From Tillus elongatus (taxonomy: Eukaryota > Arthropoda > Insecta > Coleoptera > Cleridae), in assembly GCA_964006375.1 (NCBI GenBank), contig OZ023270.1, positions 57,816,288-57,880,287 on the forward strand: a DNA stretch of 64,000 nucleotides, written 5' to 3'. Positions within the stretch are counted from its first letter, which is position 1. Each line of letters opens with the position of its first letter. Below are positions 14,120 to 26,258 of the stretch, one piece after another. Below the pieces are notes generated by a model. That model did not search any database, had not been told where the DNA came from, and was given only the letters and a program-made list of their open reading frames with translations. A program made the position numbers and the translations under genes.

Positions 14120-15045
14120 GTTCTTATATTAAAAATTGATCTCAGTTTATATCCGTTTTAGGTTATAAATCTATCCCTTGCGAATTACCATCAGGTATAC
14201 CCCAAGGATCCCACCTTGGGCCACTATTATTTCTGGTATACGTTAATGATATAAATACTTGTCTTAAATTCTGTAAATTTTTGATGTATGCCGACGACCT
14301 CAAATTATTCATTCCCATTAATTGTGAACAATACTGTTTGCGTTTACAGGCCGACCTTAACAACTCGTAATACAATGCGTATGTTGCCAGCAAATTAAAA
14401 TTTGTCTCTTCTGTTTGGAATCCCCAGTATTTTATTTATAAGGAGCGCCTAAAAAAGATACAAAATAGATTTTTAAGGTTTTTGTGCTTTAAACTTAAGT
14501 TAGAATTTAATGATATTTACAAAATTATGCGACACTTTTTCGGAATTCTATCATTTGAAGAAGGCCAGCTTGTCTCAGACTGCCTTTCGCTTTTTTAAAA
14601 TAGTAAACAGTTGAATAGACTCACCAGAACTTCTAAGTCAGATACGTTTCAATGTACCAAACCGACTTCTCAGGGTGGCTGAACCTTTTTGCTTCTCCTT
14701 TAGCAGAAGTAATGCTGCTCTGAATTCGCCGCTGTCAAGAATGTTGAGAGCGGGTAATGAGTTCTCGGCCATCGACATGTTCAGTTGCTCATTGCTCGGG
14801 TATAAAAAAGCTCTAAAAGTTCGACTATTGTTGTTGTCTTGATTTTTGTTTCTTTATTTCCCTCCATATTATATGTATGTGCAAAAGTATGTGCATATAT
14901 AAGTATGTGCTTATATTTATACCTTAAATGAAAGATTGTTTTTATGTGTTTTTGGAATAATGCATGATATTTTTGTTATCACTGCTGTATTTGTATTTAT
15001 ATACTCTGTATGTGACCCTGTTTGGGGGGAACCCTGTTGGTATTA
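14120..15045 (+). pseudogene. LINE A ORF2, 3' part
   Basis: Continuation of LINE A beyond LINE B. About 14150-14370 reads 'YKSIPCELPSGIPQGSHLGPLLF' in separate pieces and the catalytic 'FLMYADDLKLF'. After an internal deletion, 14400-14500 reads 'VSSVWNPQYF', 'ERLKKIQNRFLRFLCF', typical of the LINE C-terminal domain. Decayed 3' sequence follows to the tail. The YADD motif is intact but the protein is not. Confidence 0.8.
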
Positions 15046-15172
<127 letters not shown>

Positions 15173-15539
15173 GAATTATCATTACCTACCTTGGGCTATT
15201 AATCTTATTTAATAGTTTCGCTACACAAACTGCCATTTCGTTTCCCTATTCTTCACCATATACTAATACTTTATTATAATCTTTTCACCTCATTATTTCA
15301 TTTACTTTACATTCTGAGCTTGCTTTATACAACCTTTGTATGCCATGGTTGCATTCTTTTTCTTTGTTTTTTCATACATCTTCTCCCTCATTTTTTTATT
15401 TTTATATGTTTATCTCCTTTCTTGCTTGCAGTCCTTCTTTGATCTTACCTTTCTTTCCGGCCTGGATAATTTTAGACTCTTTCTTTCCATTTGTTTTCGT
15501 AGGCCGTTAGACTTGAAGTTTTATTGCTGTTTAAATTCG

Positions 15540-16010
15540 TACAAATCAATTATATTGAATATTCCCCTGGTGATTTTTGTTTCTGGATTTATTAATTCGT
15601 AGCGATTTACACCATTATCGTTTGCAATTCCGTAGGGTCCTTTAAATGGTAATAACAACTTCCTGTATTGATTTTGGTCTCTCTGTCACTCTTAACATTT
15701 TTAGAATTACTAGTTCCCCCTTTTTAAACTTTATCCTCTCTTACAGATTCCTCAGAAAACATTCCCCTTCTTGTTTTCAACACACTCCCATTTAATTGCA
15801 ACCTTTTCACCCTTTCGTTTCTATTTTCACAGTCATTGGATAATGTCTCTGCTACTATATTGCTCTTGCCTGGTATATATTTTATCGCAAAATCATATTC
15901 CTGTAGCAATAGAGTCCAGCTGTTGATTCTGTTGTTCATATACGTATTTTTGAGCAAGCCGGTTATATGTGTCAATTTTTCGTCGTATAGACCAAGTTTT
16001 ATTTTCCTTC
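15540..16010 (-). pseudogene. Ty3/Gypsy-type retrotransposon fragment: RNase H joined to integrase C-terminus
   Basis: On the minus strand, 16010-15740 reads 'DEKLTHITGLLKN', 'NNRINSWTLLLQEYDFAIKY', 'IPGKSNIVAETLS', the end of the RT-RNase H tether and RNase H seen in Ty3/Gypsy pol. Directly after comes 'KLLLPFKGPYGIA', 'NRYELINPETK', 'RGIFNIIDLYEFKQ', the GPY/F-type C-terminal integrase module. The whole integrase catalytic core is missing between them. No LTRs were identified. This is a relic. Confidence 0.75.
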
Positions 16011-16019
16011 AATTATAAA

Positions 16020-16572
<553 letters not shown>

Positions 16573-16601
16573 CATGCTTGGTTCTAGGGTTAAACCGCGT
16601 C

Positions 16602-16656
16602 CAGAATTTATGAAAACTCGAAGTTTCGGCTCCTGTTTTGGAGCCATTTTCAAGAG
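16602..16656 (-). ncRNA. Degenerate hammerhead-like motif of a PLE terminal region
   Basis: On the minus strand: a decayed CTGANGA-like start ('cttgaaaat'), a 6-bp stem GGCTCC/GGAGCC closed by aaaaca, then GAAAC, a short loop and GT before the would-be cleavage base. This is the order of a minimal type I hammerhead as described for Penelope-like elements. The core is mutated, so activity is doubtful. A PLE RT fragment lies 150 bp away. A direct repeat of about 39 bp follows (16656-16694 and 16726-16765, 'ctctaaggcctcaatct'). Confidence 0.45.
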
Positions 16657-16779
16657 GTAAAGGAAATATGTAACGACACTCTAAGGCCTCAATCTGCCTA
16701 CTCCTTAGAGTGATGGACAAAGGTGGGTAAAGGAAATATGTAAGGACACTCTAAGGCCTCAATCTTATATATGTCGTTC

Positions 16780-17055
16780 CGTCTACCTGTTGCGTCATCA
16801 GTGAAAGTAGTGGGGTCACCGTCAATTAAGTGGGGGGCTTTGGTCACGGTATCTAGAGGAAGAATGGGTTTACCCCTCTCTCCTGCATTGGCCAACATTT
16901 TCATGGAAAACTTCGAGACACAAGTCCTCAATTCATCCCAACTTAAACCAACGTGTTGGTTAAGATACGTTGACGACATTTTCGCTGTCTGGCCACACGG
17001 CAAAGAATCTCTAGACGAATTCCTTTCTTACCTAAATAACATTATCGATGGTGAG
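16780..17055 (+). pseudogene. Penelope-like RT fragment
   Basis: Reads 'GRMGLPLSPALANIFMENFE' and 'WLRYVDDIFAVWPHGKESL' followed by 'FLSYLNNI'. These are RT motifs of Penelope-like elements, which have G.PLSP.LANIFME and RYVDD.F.VWPHG rather than the LINE SGVPQGS and YADD. Only about 90 residues remain. The frame then runs into family R at about 17055. Confidence 0.88.
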
Positions 17056-17136
17056 ACTTTGCAAAAATTTTTTCAAATGAGCGCGAACTAGGACCCCTAG
17101 AATCCATACCGGTGTCCGTTTCAATTTTTATATGTT

Positions 17137-17230
<94 letters not shown>

Positions 17231-17693
17231 TGATAACTCAAAAAATAATTAACCGATTTCAATGAAACTCGGCAAGTGCCTTTTTTTTATTAATGGCTTG
17301 GATGAGTTCGTTATCCAGGAAAATCAGACGAGGTTTTTCGGAAAAATTTTGAGTTTTCTTTCAAAAAAAATTTTTCTCCGAAAATAACAAAGCTGCTTTA
17401 ATTAAATTTACTATATATGTTTTATTGGGAGGGACCTTAATACGTACCAAAATTCAACTTTCGAAGTTTATAGAAAATTGAGTTATTCAATTTTAAATTT
17501 TCTTTCGAAAAAAAATTTTTTTCCGAAAATTACAAATTATTTTAATGAAATTTAGTGAATATCTTGCCCTAGGAAAAGCCTTACCACGTACCAAAATTAA
17601 ACTTTCTAAGTTTATAGAAAATTGAGTTATTCAAATTTGAAACATTTAATAAAAATTCACTACCATAACGCACTTGCTGCGTCCCCAGCTTTT
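17056..17693 (+). repeat. Family R copy with internal (TA)n
   Basis: In order: 'tcaaatgagcgcgaactagg', 'cccctagaatccatacc', 'tttttatatgttta', the TA array (17141-17225), 'ctgataactcaaaaaataa', 'ccgatttcaatgaaactcgg', several 'aaattttttt' blocks and the terminus 'ccataacgcacttgctgcg'. The copy at 27.6-28.2 kb has the same parts in reverse order, so the array is an internal part of the repeat unit. Confidence 0.8.
17141..17225. repeat. (TA)n array inside family R
   Basis: 85 bp of TA at the fixed internal position of the R unit. Confidence 0.97.
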
Positions 17694-18354
17694 AATTATA
17701 AACGTTATTTTAGAGGGACTTTCAGTAGTATTCCCTATACCTAAGTTTAGCCATTTTTGAGTCTTTTCGACTTTGTAAATTTTTGGATTTCTTGATGATG
17801 CTTACGATTATGTCCCGCCGCCATTTTTGAAGAGAAAGCGTTAAAACTGTGACTATGGATATAAAAAATGTTGATGTTTATAGTGTCGTTGGCACATTAC
17901 TTACAGGTGTCCAAAATTTACTGTTCTTTTGGTGCAACTTCAGACCATTAAAACTCGATGTTTCCAAACACAATGTTCTACTTCTATTTCCATATTTTGA
18001 AGCAGAATTAAATTCTGCATCGAATTGTAATAGCATTCCCCATACCTATCTATCTACAATACTAGTTGAGTTATTAGGGTTTCTCATAAAATTTATAGAA
18101 AATTATAACAGATTTTTAATAGCCAGCCATAGAAATGACAACAAACATTCTTGTTAATAGCTGTCAACCATTTAAGTCGTGTTTTTCTGTTGTGTCAATC
18201 GTAATGGAAAATAAAGGGTATTTAAACACGGATATTTTTAATTTATTTTATATTTATGGAGAATGTCACACAATTATTCAAAGAATTTGCCGAGATATTC
18301 TAATTTGACTGCAATGACTAGTGGAAGATTTAAACGAATAGGATTACATTTTTT
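17694..18354. other. No recognised gene
   Basis: AT-rich sequence with one 102-codon open frame (17849-18157). It has no motif I recognise, and its composition does not differ from the flanks. Probably chance. Confidence 0.5.
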
Positions 18355-18700
18355 TGTAAATTTTTTTAAAGAAATTCACAAATCAGGAGATCGCAACTTT
18401 TAAATGAAAAAAAAGTTCTTCAAATGAAGGCGAATTAGGCTCCGGAAATAACAAATTTAGGGCAACCAAATGTAGTAAGCGTATTTAAATTATAAAAAGT
18501 AAACAATGTACCAAAAGTTAGGTCTGTAAGTTAAAAGACAAGTTATAGGCATTAAAAAAAAGGGTTTTCCTCAAAATGTCAAAGTCACAATTTGAAACGT
18601 CAAAACTGGCAACATTTAGACAAAGAGCCTAAAACAAATAAGGGTTACTTAAAAAAAATGCAAGAATGTTTTGCAAACACTCAAGTTTCAGCTTTACAAA
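18355..18700 (+). repeat. Family R, internal fragment
   Basis: Shares 'gttttcctcaaaatgtcaaa', 'gaaacgtcaaaa' and 'caacatttag' with the block at 56650-57150 and, inverted, with 28860 and 36420. The I-type LINE joins it abruptly near 18700. Confidence 0.65.
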
Positions 18701-20773
18701 CGAATGTGTTGCCAGCTTGGTCGTTGACATTCCAAACAACTTGACAAAAAATAATTATTTGGGTGCTATTTTCATCGATCTGAAGGGAGCGTACGACAGC
18801 GTTATCTTAGAAATATTAATTGAAAAACTGGGTAGTTTAAATATTCCCAGAGGTATAGCAACTAATCTTGTTAAAATATTTGAAAATAGAAGGGTGTATG
18901 TTCGAACAAGAAATGGTATCATTGGACCTAGGCTAGTTAATGTTGGCATTCCCCAGGGTTCAGTTTTGAGTCCTGTTCTCTTCAACATTTATACTCACGA
19001 TTTTCACAAAATACTGCCTAAAGAAATACACTGCTTACAGTATGCTGATGATTTCTGCGTGTACACTACTCAAAGCACCTATAATAAATGGCTAGCTAAG
19101 CTCTCTTTAGCTATGTCAAATATAATTCATTTTAATTTCACTAACCGTTTTACTCTATCTGTAGATAAAACAGTGGTAACTTTTTTCACAAAACATAGAA
19201 TTAAATAGCTCAATGTGCCAATTCCATCCATTTCTCTTGCTGGGACTAACTGTCCATTGCGATCCTCTGTCAAATACTTAGGAATCACTTCGACCAGAGA
19301 CTGGGATGGAAAAATCATATGGATTCACTAAAAGATAGAGCAGAGGAAAGCTTAAATATTTTAAAATACACTACACGCAGAAATCATGGTGCAGACATGT
19401 CGACTGCAATGACATTTTATCGAGCATACACTAGGTCTATCTTAGATTAGGCTCTATATTTTATGGATCTGCTTCTAACACGCTATTAACAAAAATTGAC
19501 AGAATCCAATATAAAGCTCTTAGAATCATAACAGGAGCAATCAAAACTTCTCCTGTACAATCTCTTTTAGTTTTAACAAACGAACAACCACTTTTTGTTA
19601 GAAGATTTTTGTTATCCTGTAAATTTCTTATAAAAAACTTTAGCTCAGACTCTCAGGACACGTTCATGAAAATTCAACAACTAGCTGTGATCCATCTTAC
19701 GCACAACTATTGGAAAAACAAAATTTCACCACCACTATTTGACGCTTCTTTGGAAATCGAAAATTCTCAATGGTATGCGAAAGAAATCCTTAATTTTAGA
19801 TTTGATTCTCTTATAACATACAACTGATAAAACCTCACATTATTATACACATACTTACTAACATACCAGATATAAATACTTGTATATTGAAACAAGCGTT
19901 AAAACCATATAAAGAAACCGTCAGCATTTATACTGATGGGTCAAAAATTCAAGATTCAGTGGGATGCGCAGTGTACATTAAACAATTAGATTATGTTGAG
20001 CTATTTAGTCTTCCAAAGTTCACTTCAATTTACACTGCTGAAGCTGTTGCCATACAAAAAGCGTTAGTACTAGCCTGTAACCAAAATATGAGTAGCTTTG
20101 TTGTTTTGACCGATTCCCTTTCACTGTTAAGAACTCTATCGAATCTTTAAAATGCTATATATCGGTCCAGGGTAATATGTGATTTAGCTTATCAATTAGA
20201 GGTCTTGCAACAACAGCACAAAAGAGTTACTTCCATATGGGTAAAAGAGCACTCAGAGCTTGAGGGTAATGAAAAGGCCGACTATTTTGCTAAAAAAGCA
20301 ACTAAAACAGGTTGTGAGCATGACTTTTACAGTAACATGGGTGTAATATAAGGTGGCAGGATCATTGGAATAAGTTGAAAAGTAGCTGTAACAAGCACTT
20401 CAGTAGTATCATCCCTAATCTAAGAAAACAGCTCATTTACAAAGAACTGTTGCTTCCTAGGTACTTGTCTACGACACTTAACGGAATTATCATAGGCCAT
20501 GGTGCTTTTAAGTCTCATTTGTATAAAATAAAAGTTGAAGACAATCCATTTTGATCACGCGACAATACCAGCCCAGCTGATTTAAATCATTTGATTTTTT
20601 CTTGCATTATGCATCATGAACAAAGAAAAATATTATTTTATAATTTGATAGAATACAATGTTCCCTTTCCACTTGATGTGACGTCACTTATGTATGAAGC
20701 TGTGTGTAATAAAAGTATCATGGTAGCTTTCATGTGGTTTGTTAAAGACTCTAAGTTAGCTAGGTTTATATAG
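18666..20773 (+). pseudogene. I-type LINE ORF2, 3' part: RT, RNase H and C-terminal zinc region
   Basis: Non-LTR retrotransposon with an RNase H domain. 18666-19208: 'AIFIDLKGAYDSV' (first catalytic Asp), 'VGIPQGSVLSPVLFNIY', 'CLQYADDFCVY'. The thumb follows in other frames to 19827. 19887-20340: RNase H with 'VSIYTDGSKIQDSVGCAVY', 'SIYTAEAVAIQKAL', 'VLTDSLSLLRTL' and, after a stop at 20150, 'IWVKEHSELEGNEKADYFA'; the acidic residues D, E, D, D are all visible. The last part to 20773 has 'SPADLNHLIFSCIMHHEQR', the C-terminal Cys/His remnant. The element is 5'-truncated at the R junction near 18700, and at least four frame breaks disable it. From 20773 to about 20900 is 3' UTR ('actaaataaacttag'). 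Confidence 0.88.
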
Positions 20774-20899
20774 GTATTAGTAAAAAAATGATATTCTGAA
20801 AATTGGACTGTTCTATAAATATTGTACTAGTGGCAATATACTATATAGTCTTAAGGGATACTAAATAAACTTAGCAGATTAATGTATAGTCAGAGAGAT

Positions 20900-21130
20900 A
20901 AAAGTAAGTTCCTTTGTGTCTTTCCTTGTGTTAACCTCTTTTGACCGCAGCCTCCCCATTATGTTAAAAAGTCACGATGACAGGCTCCATTGGTGTGAAA
21001 AGTGTCCCAGTGTTTCTCCTGCAACAACTTGTAGCGTAGATGTGTGCATGCATATGTATATGGGTGTATGTGCACATAAAGAGATAATGTGCATTTTCTG
21101 TCCTGCACATAGTGTTAAGTACTGGATGTA
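20900..21130. other. No recognised gene
   Basis: A short less AT-rich stretch between the I-type LINE and the poly-T that marks the 3' end of LINE C copy 1. I see no motif. Confidence 0.5.
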
Positions 21131-22700
21131 TTTTTTTTTAAATTTCAACAACACACCACGAGGGCTTACAGCCTAAATACTATCGTACCGTGGGTGTTAA
21201 CAAGGAGGAAAGAGGCAGCTTGTTAATTCTGGACTTGAAGGTTTGGAGGTTCGGAGGAGAAGGAAAAACATGTGTCGGCAAGGAATTCCACAACTTGGAA
21301 GTCCTCGGGACAAAAGAGCGGGCATAACAAGATGTTCTATGTCTGGTGACCTGGACAGTAAAAGGGTGCATTCGCTCTGTTCCCCTGGTGGATCTGTTGG
21401 GGGCAGCAGGTGGGGGAACTATGGAGGAAAGCTCCTCTGAGCAGTGCCCGTGCAGATATCTATAAAAGAGAGAGAGGTCACCAACGGCACGTCGGTGGGC
21501 AAGGGATGGCAGCCTTTGGGTGAGGGTAGGGTCACCGATAAGACGTATAGCTCTCTTTTGAATGGAGTCCAGGATAGCGAGTGTAGAAGCGGCAGCGGCA
21601 CCCCAGATGTGGGAGCAGTATTCGAGGTTTGGCCTTATTTGTGAAGTATATAAGGTATAGAGATTAGCTGGTGAAAAGTATTTGCGAGCCCGGAAGAGGA
21701 AACCTAATTTCTTAGCAGCCGCTTCTGCAATTGATGTGACATGTTGGTGCCAATTAAGATTTCGATCCACAGAAATGCCAACAAGAGAAAAGGACTCATT
21801 ACTTTGAATAATTTGGTTGTTCATTGTGATGGGTCTAGTGCTGGTGTATCTCTTGTGAGAAAGAAAGCAAGACTTCGTTTTGGTGGGGTTGAATTGTACA
21901 AGATTGCTACTTCCCCAGTCTAATATTTTTTGGAGATCCACGGAGACAGAACCCTCCATGAGTCTGCGATCCTCATCCAATTGGGCTAAAGAGACAGGCT
22001 TAGAATATTGTATATTTGAATGGAGGGTGCTGTCGTCCGCGTAGCTGTGAACTGGGTTGGATGTGCTCGAGAGGAGGTCATTGATGTGGAAAAGAAACAA
22101 AGTAGGGGCTAAAGCTGAACCTTGAGGAACTCCTGCATTAATTGGATAGAGTTTAGAGGAATGGCCATCCACAACAACAGATATGCTCCTGTTGGAGAGG
22201 AAATTTGCTGTCCACATACAGAGTTTTGGTGGTAGGCCATAGGCCGGAAGTTTATTAAGCAGCGCTGCGTGCCAGACCTGGTCGAATGCTTTGGATATGT
22301 CTAGAGCAACAATCTGGGATTCACCGTGTTGTTCCATAGACCTGTTTCAAGAATTGGTGACAAAGGCAAGGAGGTCGGCAGTCGATCTGCGCTGACGGAA
22401 TCCATACTGCCTGTCGTGGATTAGACTGTGTTTTTCAAGAAATTTTTGTAATTCGGTGTTTATATAGTTTTCCATCACTTTAGAGACGACTGAAAGGAGA
22501 GAAATGGGCCTGTAGTTGCTGGGAAGCGCTTTGGATCCTTTCTTGGGGATGGGTTGTACTCGAGCAGTTTTCCAGTTAATAGGGAATATGCCTTTATTAT
22601 AAGATATCTGGAACAGACGAGTCAGGACAGGAGCATGCTCTGGTGCGCATTTTTTGAGAACAATTGCTGGGATCTCGTCAAGGCCAGAGGCTTTCCTGGT
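21131..22700 (-). pseudogene. LINE C copy 1: reverse transcriptase, nearly open
   Basis: RT and C-terminal domain of a non-LTR element. A 385-codon frame (22337-21180) has 'IVALDISKAFDQVWHAALLN', 'AGVPQGSALAPTLFLFHIND', 'VHSYADDSTLHSN', 'VGISVDRNLNWHQHV', 'IRPNLEYCSHIWGAAAASTL'. It continues 5' through one stop (TNS-stop-NRSMEQ) to the RT fingers ('ARKASGLDEIPAIVLKK', 'YRPISLLSVVSKVME', 'RQYGFRQRRSTADLL'). The only obvious defects are that stop and 5' truncation at about 22700, where R begins. A poly-T at 21131-21139 is the 3' poly-A tail, so this copy is fairly young. Other copies lie at 53.9 and 57.9 kb. I do not assign the clade. Confidence 0.9.
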
Positions 22701-23190
22701 ATGTTATACGTTAATTATAGGGTGTTTTGAGCTGCATCTTATAAAACTATTTTGACAATCACAGGGTGGTCCAAAACTTGTTGGTGATAACTACAATTTT
22801 TTTGAACACCCTTATATTATTGCATCTTTGCATTTTTTATCGAAATATTATGCATGTTTGCAAAAAAATCAAGACAGAGTAAGTGCGTTTTGATAACGAT
22901 ATTCACTAAATACTTCACATTTCAATAACTCAATTAGATATTAATCTAAGGTTCGTTGGCTAGAAAACCAGCTTTCTCGGAAACATTTTAGTTCTGTTTT
23001 CGCAAAATTTGTGTACACTTTTGAACAATAAAGTTATTTTGATGAAATATAGTACATTATTTCTACTATATAGGTTGTACCGGTAGCCAACTTTGATATC
23101 TGCTTGCGTTTAAAAAGACAGGTTTGCTATTAAAAACATTTTTATGAAAATTCACTTTCATAACGCGCTTGGTGCGCCCAGGCGTTTTTA
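22701..23190. repeat. Family R fragment
   Basis: Aligns by eye with 57340-57865: 'gttttgagctgcatctta', 'acaatcacagggtgg', 'cgaaatattatgcatg', 'gttattttgatgaaa', 'aaaattcactttcataacg'. It begins exactly where LINE C copy 1 is 5'-truncated and ends at the R terminus. From 23190 to 23681 I see no gene. Confidence 0.75.
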
Positions 23191-23677
23191 AATTTGAAAT
23201 GTAAAGTTTGCTAGGATTTGGCGTAAGGCTATTACAAGTTAAGGAAATAATGAAACTAACGTGCTGGCATTTTTTAATGTCATCCACGCCAGTGGATTCG
23301 ATCGCCAGCTCAACAATTGGGTTTAACATTTTATGCGGTTCGAGATATTTTGAAGAAGCATAAAAAGCACGACTATTCGTTCACAATAGTTCAGGAACTC
23401 CATCCGGGCGACGATGTTAAAAGATTGAAACTTTATAGACTTTGTGTTTTTATTTTACTTCTTACTCTTTTTATATCACTTTAATTAGTAGTTACTTTAC
23501 AATAATTTTGTATTGTGTGTAGTCTAGGTACGTTCCTTTTGTAAGCATTTTTATTTGTAATAGTTTTGCAAGTTTCAGCGAATATTTCTATTTTAAATGG
23601 TAAAGATTGATATTCTGTTTGTTTAAATTTGTATCTAGTTTGTACAGTCAAATTAGGATATCTCTCATTAAACGCAA

Positions 23678-23786
<109 letters not shown>

Positions 23787-24159
23787 GTATTATTCATATT
23801 ATATTAATTATACAACGTGGTTTACCAATAAGCGAATGCTTGTTCTTGTAATAAACACAATATTTATATGTTGATCTGGGTATGCCAAATTGTTTTGAAG
23901 TATACTTTTTCACATTCCGTTTCTTACAGCTTCGACAGTTTCATTGATTTTTCTTCCCTCTCAGTTTTCCTGTAATCATGGTAACTTTAGCAACTAAATT
24001 TTTACAGGGAGAAGTGCCAGCGACTATCTCTTCTTAATTTTGTACCTGAAAACAGTAACTGGTACCCCCTGCTAACCAGTGTTTTATGTGTAATTCTAGA
24101 TAGAGTGGTTGGCACTGCACTAAAATATTTAGGTTAAGTTTATTTTATTGAGAGTATTC

Positions 24160-24164
<5 letters not shown>

Positions 24165-24239
<75 letters not shown>
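24165..24239. repeat. (TA)n array left of the DD41D-like element
   Basis: 75 bp of TA that ends directly at the CAGGGTGGCGC terminus. Confidence 0.97.
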
Positions 24240-24242
<3 letters not shown>

Positions 24243-26159
24243 GGTGGCGCAATGAAAACGAAACAGACCGATTTGCGTCCAGAGAATTTTTTTTAAGAAA
24301 CGCTGAAACACGTCAATTTTAATATTGAGTGGGGCATGTGTTGACATAAAACTCAATTTTGTCACATTCACCCCTTAAGGGTTGTGATAACAACCCTTAT
24401 ATTTTAAATAGGGAACATGGGTCGAGTGTAACATCATTTGAAAGCTCTTTCTTTTCTGAATTCAGCACACTAATTTTTTTGGAAGATTTATTAACTCGTT
24501 AAAAAATTATTTACAGTTGGAGTTGCAAGAACGTATTTCATTCATTGTGATAAGAAATGCATAATTAGTCAATTTTTCGTTAACAAAAACTAAAAAACAA
24601 AACCAAACGTTCAAAAATGTTTATTCACTTAAGTAAGTATTCAAATTGTTGACCACCAGCTTCCATACAATAGTACAAATTTTGTTCAGAACGAGCTCTG
24701 ACATTCTGGAGCATTTGTGGAGTTATTAGAGGGCATTCGTAAACAATGGGTCGTCGTAATTCTACCAGAGACTCCGGTTCTGTTGCGAAAATTATACTCT
24801 TTAAATGGCCCCATAGAAAGAAGTCTGAAGAAGGAATTAAATCCGGTGATCTCGGGGGGCACTCAATAGCACCTCTACGCCCAATCCATTGCACTCGAAA
24901 CTCTCTGTTCAAAAACTCCTTAACACGTTGTGAAAAATGCGGAGGAGCTCCATCTTGTTGAAACACGAATTGATTTTCTTGATAGCGATCATCATTTTCA
25001 ACAATGTCAATTAGTAGAGGGTAAACGATATCTTCTAGTAACTCCAAATACGTTTCGCCACTCAAATTGCCATCAAGAAAAATTGGTCCGATTAAACGGT
25101 CTCCAAATATGCCAGTCCAGACATTCAATTTCAGTGGAGTTTGAGTGTGGACTTCGTGAAAATTTCTTGGATTATTATCTGCCCAATAACGACAATTGAC
25201 TGTAGAGTTTAATAAAAACGTACACTCGTCTGAAAAACAGATATTGAACAGAAAGTTCCCGTTATTAGCTATTCGTGCAGTCATAACTTCACAAAACTCT
25301 AGCCGCCGATCAAAATCATCTTCATTCAGTTGTTGTGCAAGATGAGTATTATACGGGTGAAATTTATGATGATTCAATATTCGCTGAATAGTTCTTTTTT
25401 TGATTTTGAAACAATGGCCAATTTTCTCGTGCTCAAAGTTGGGTCTGCAGCAATTTGTCCTAAAACTTTAATCTCAGTAGTCTCATTTCTAACTGGAAAT
25501 TCACGTTCAGGATCCCGTTTTTTGTTGGCTACTGAACCACTTTGTCGAAACTTTGCAACAAACTCCAAAATGTATTTTCTGTTAACATGTCTGTTCGGAT
25601 GTCGTTGATTAAACAAATTTGCGGTACGGTTGGCACAGTGATCGTTTTTGAGAAAAAGAGTAACTATTTCAACTCTTTCTTCTACAGAATACACCATTCT
25701 GAAATTAATTTTCGGTAGTACTATCAAGTACCAAACCGACCGATAAACTGAAATAATAAACCGCATTTCTCTCATTCCGATAAGAAATGTTCTGATAGTC
25801 AATTTGTTGTTTATAAACCAACAAAACATCGACTATTAGGACATTTCTTATCGGGGTGAGTGAAATGCGTTTTTGCATTTTCAACTGTGAATAATTTTTA
25901 AACGAGTTGATAAAACTTCCAGAAAAAAATATTGAGCTGAATTCAGCAAAGAAAGAGCTTTCAAATGATGTAACACTCGACCCATGTTCCCTATTTAAAA
26001 TATAAGGGTTGTTATCACCACCCTTAAGTGGTTGATGTGACAAAGTTGAGTTTTATGTCAAAACATGTCCCCCTCAATATTAAAATTGAGTTGTTTCAGC
26101 GTTTCTTAAAGAAAAATTTTCTCTGGGCGCAAAACGGTCTGTTTCGTTTTCAATGCGCC

Positions 26160-26165
<6 letters not shown>
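24240..26165 (-). mobile_element. DD41D-like Tc1/mariner transposon with 230-bp TIRs
   Basis: Left TIR 24240-24467 starts CAGGGTGGCGCAATGAAAAC; right TIR 25936-26165 is its near-perfect inverse, ending with GCGCCACCCT. Both ends are embedded in (TA)n, consistent with a TA target. The element is 1926 bp and its transposase lies on the minus strand. TIR identity is high, with scattered substitutions and small gaps, so it is moderately recent. Confidence 0.92.
24625..25697 (-). pseudogene. Transposase, DUF4817-like HTH plus DDE_3, one frameshift
   Basis: The N-terminal part (from MVYSVEERVEIVTLF) has 'NQRHPNRHVNRKYILEFVAK' and 'TEIKVLGQIAADP'. A frameshift near 25390 separates it from the catalytic part, 25377-24625: 'LFNICFSDECTFLLN' (first Asp), 'FVFQQDGAPPHFSQ' (second Asp), 'WIGRRGAIECPPRSPDLIPS' then 'SDFFLWGHLKSIIF' (third Asp). 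I count 42 residues between the second and third Asp. Relatives with PDLTPLDFF would have 41, so one extra residue may be a lesion or subfamily feature. The start was chosen at the Met before the HTH. Apart from the frameshift, the gene is nearly full length at about 350 residues. Confidence 0.92.

Positions 26166-26254
<89 letters not shown>
26165..26254. repeat. (TA)n array right of the DD41D-like element
   Basis: 90 bp of TA starting at the right TIR. Together with the left array it suggests that the transposon landed in one TA array. Confidence 0.97.

Positions 26255-26258
<4 letters not shown>

Noticed and set aside
17849..18157. 102-codon ORF as a possible host gene
   Set aside because: No recognisable motif, no splice context, composition like its flanks.
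21243..21440. Plus-strand ORFs overlapping the LINE C copies
   Set aside because: Antisense shadows that recur at the same place in all three LINE copies.
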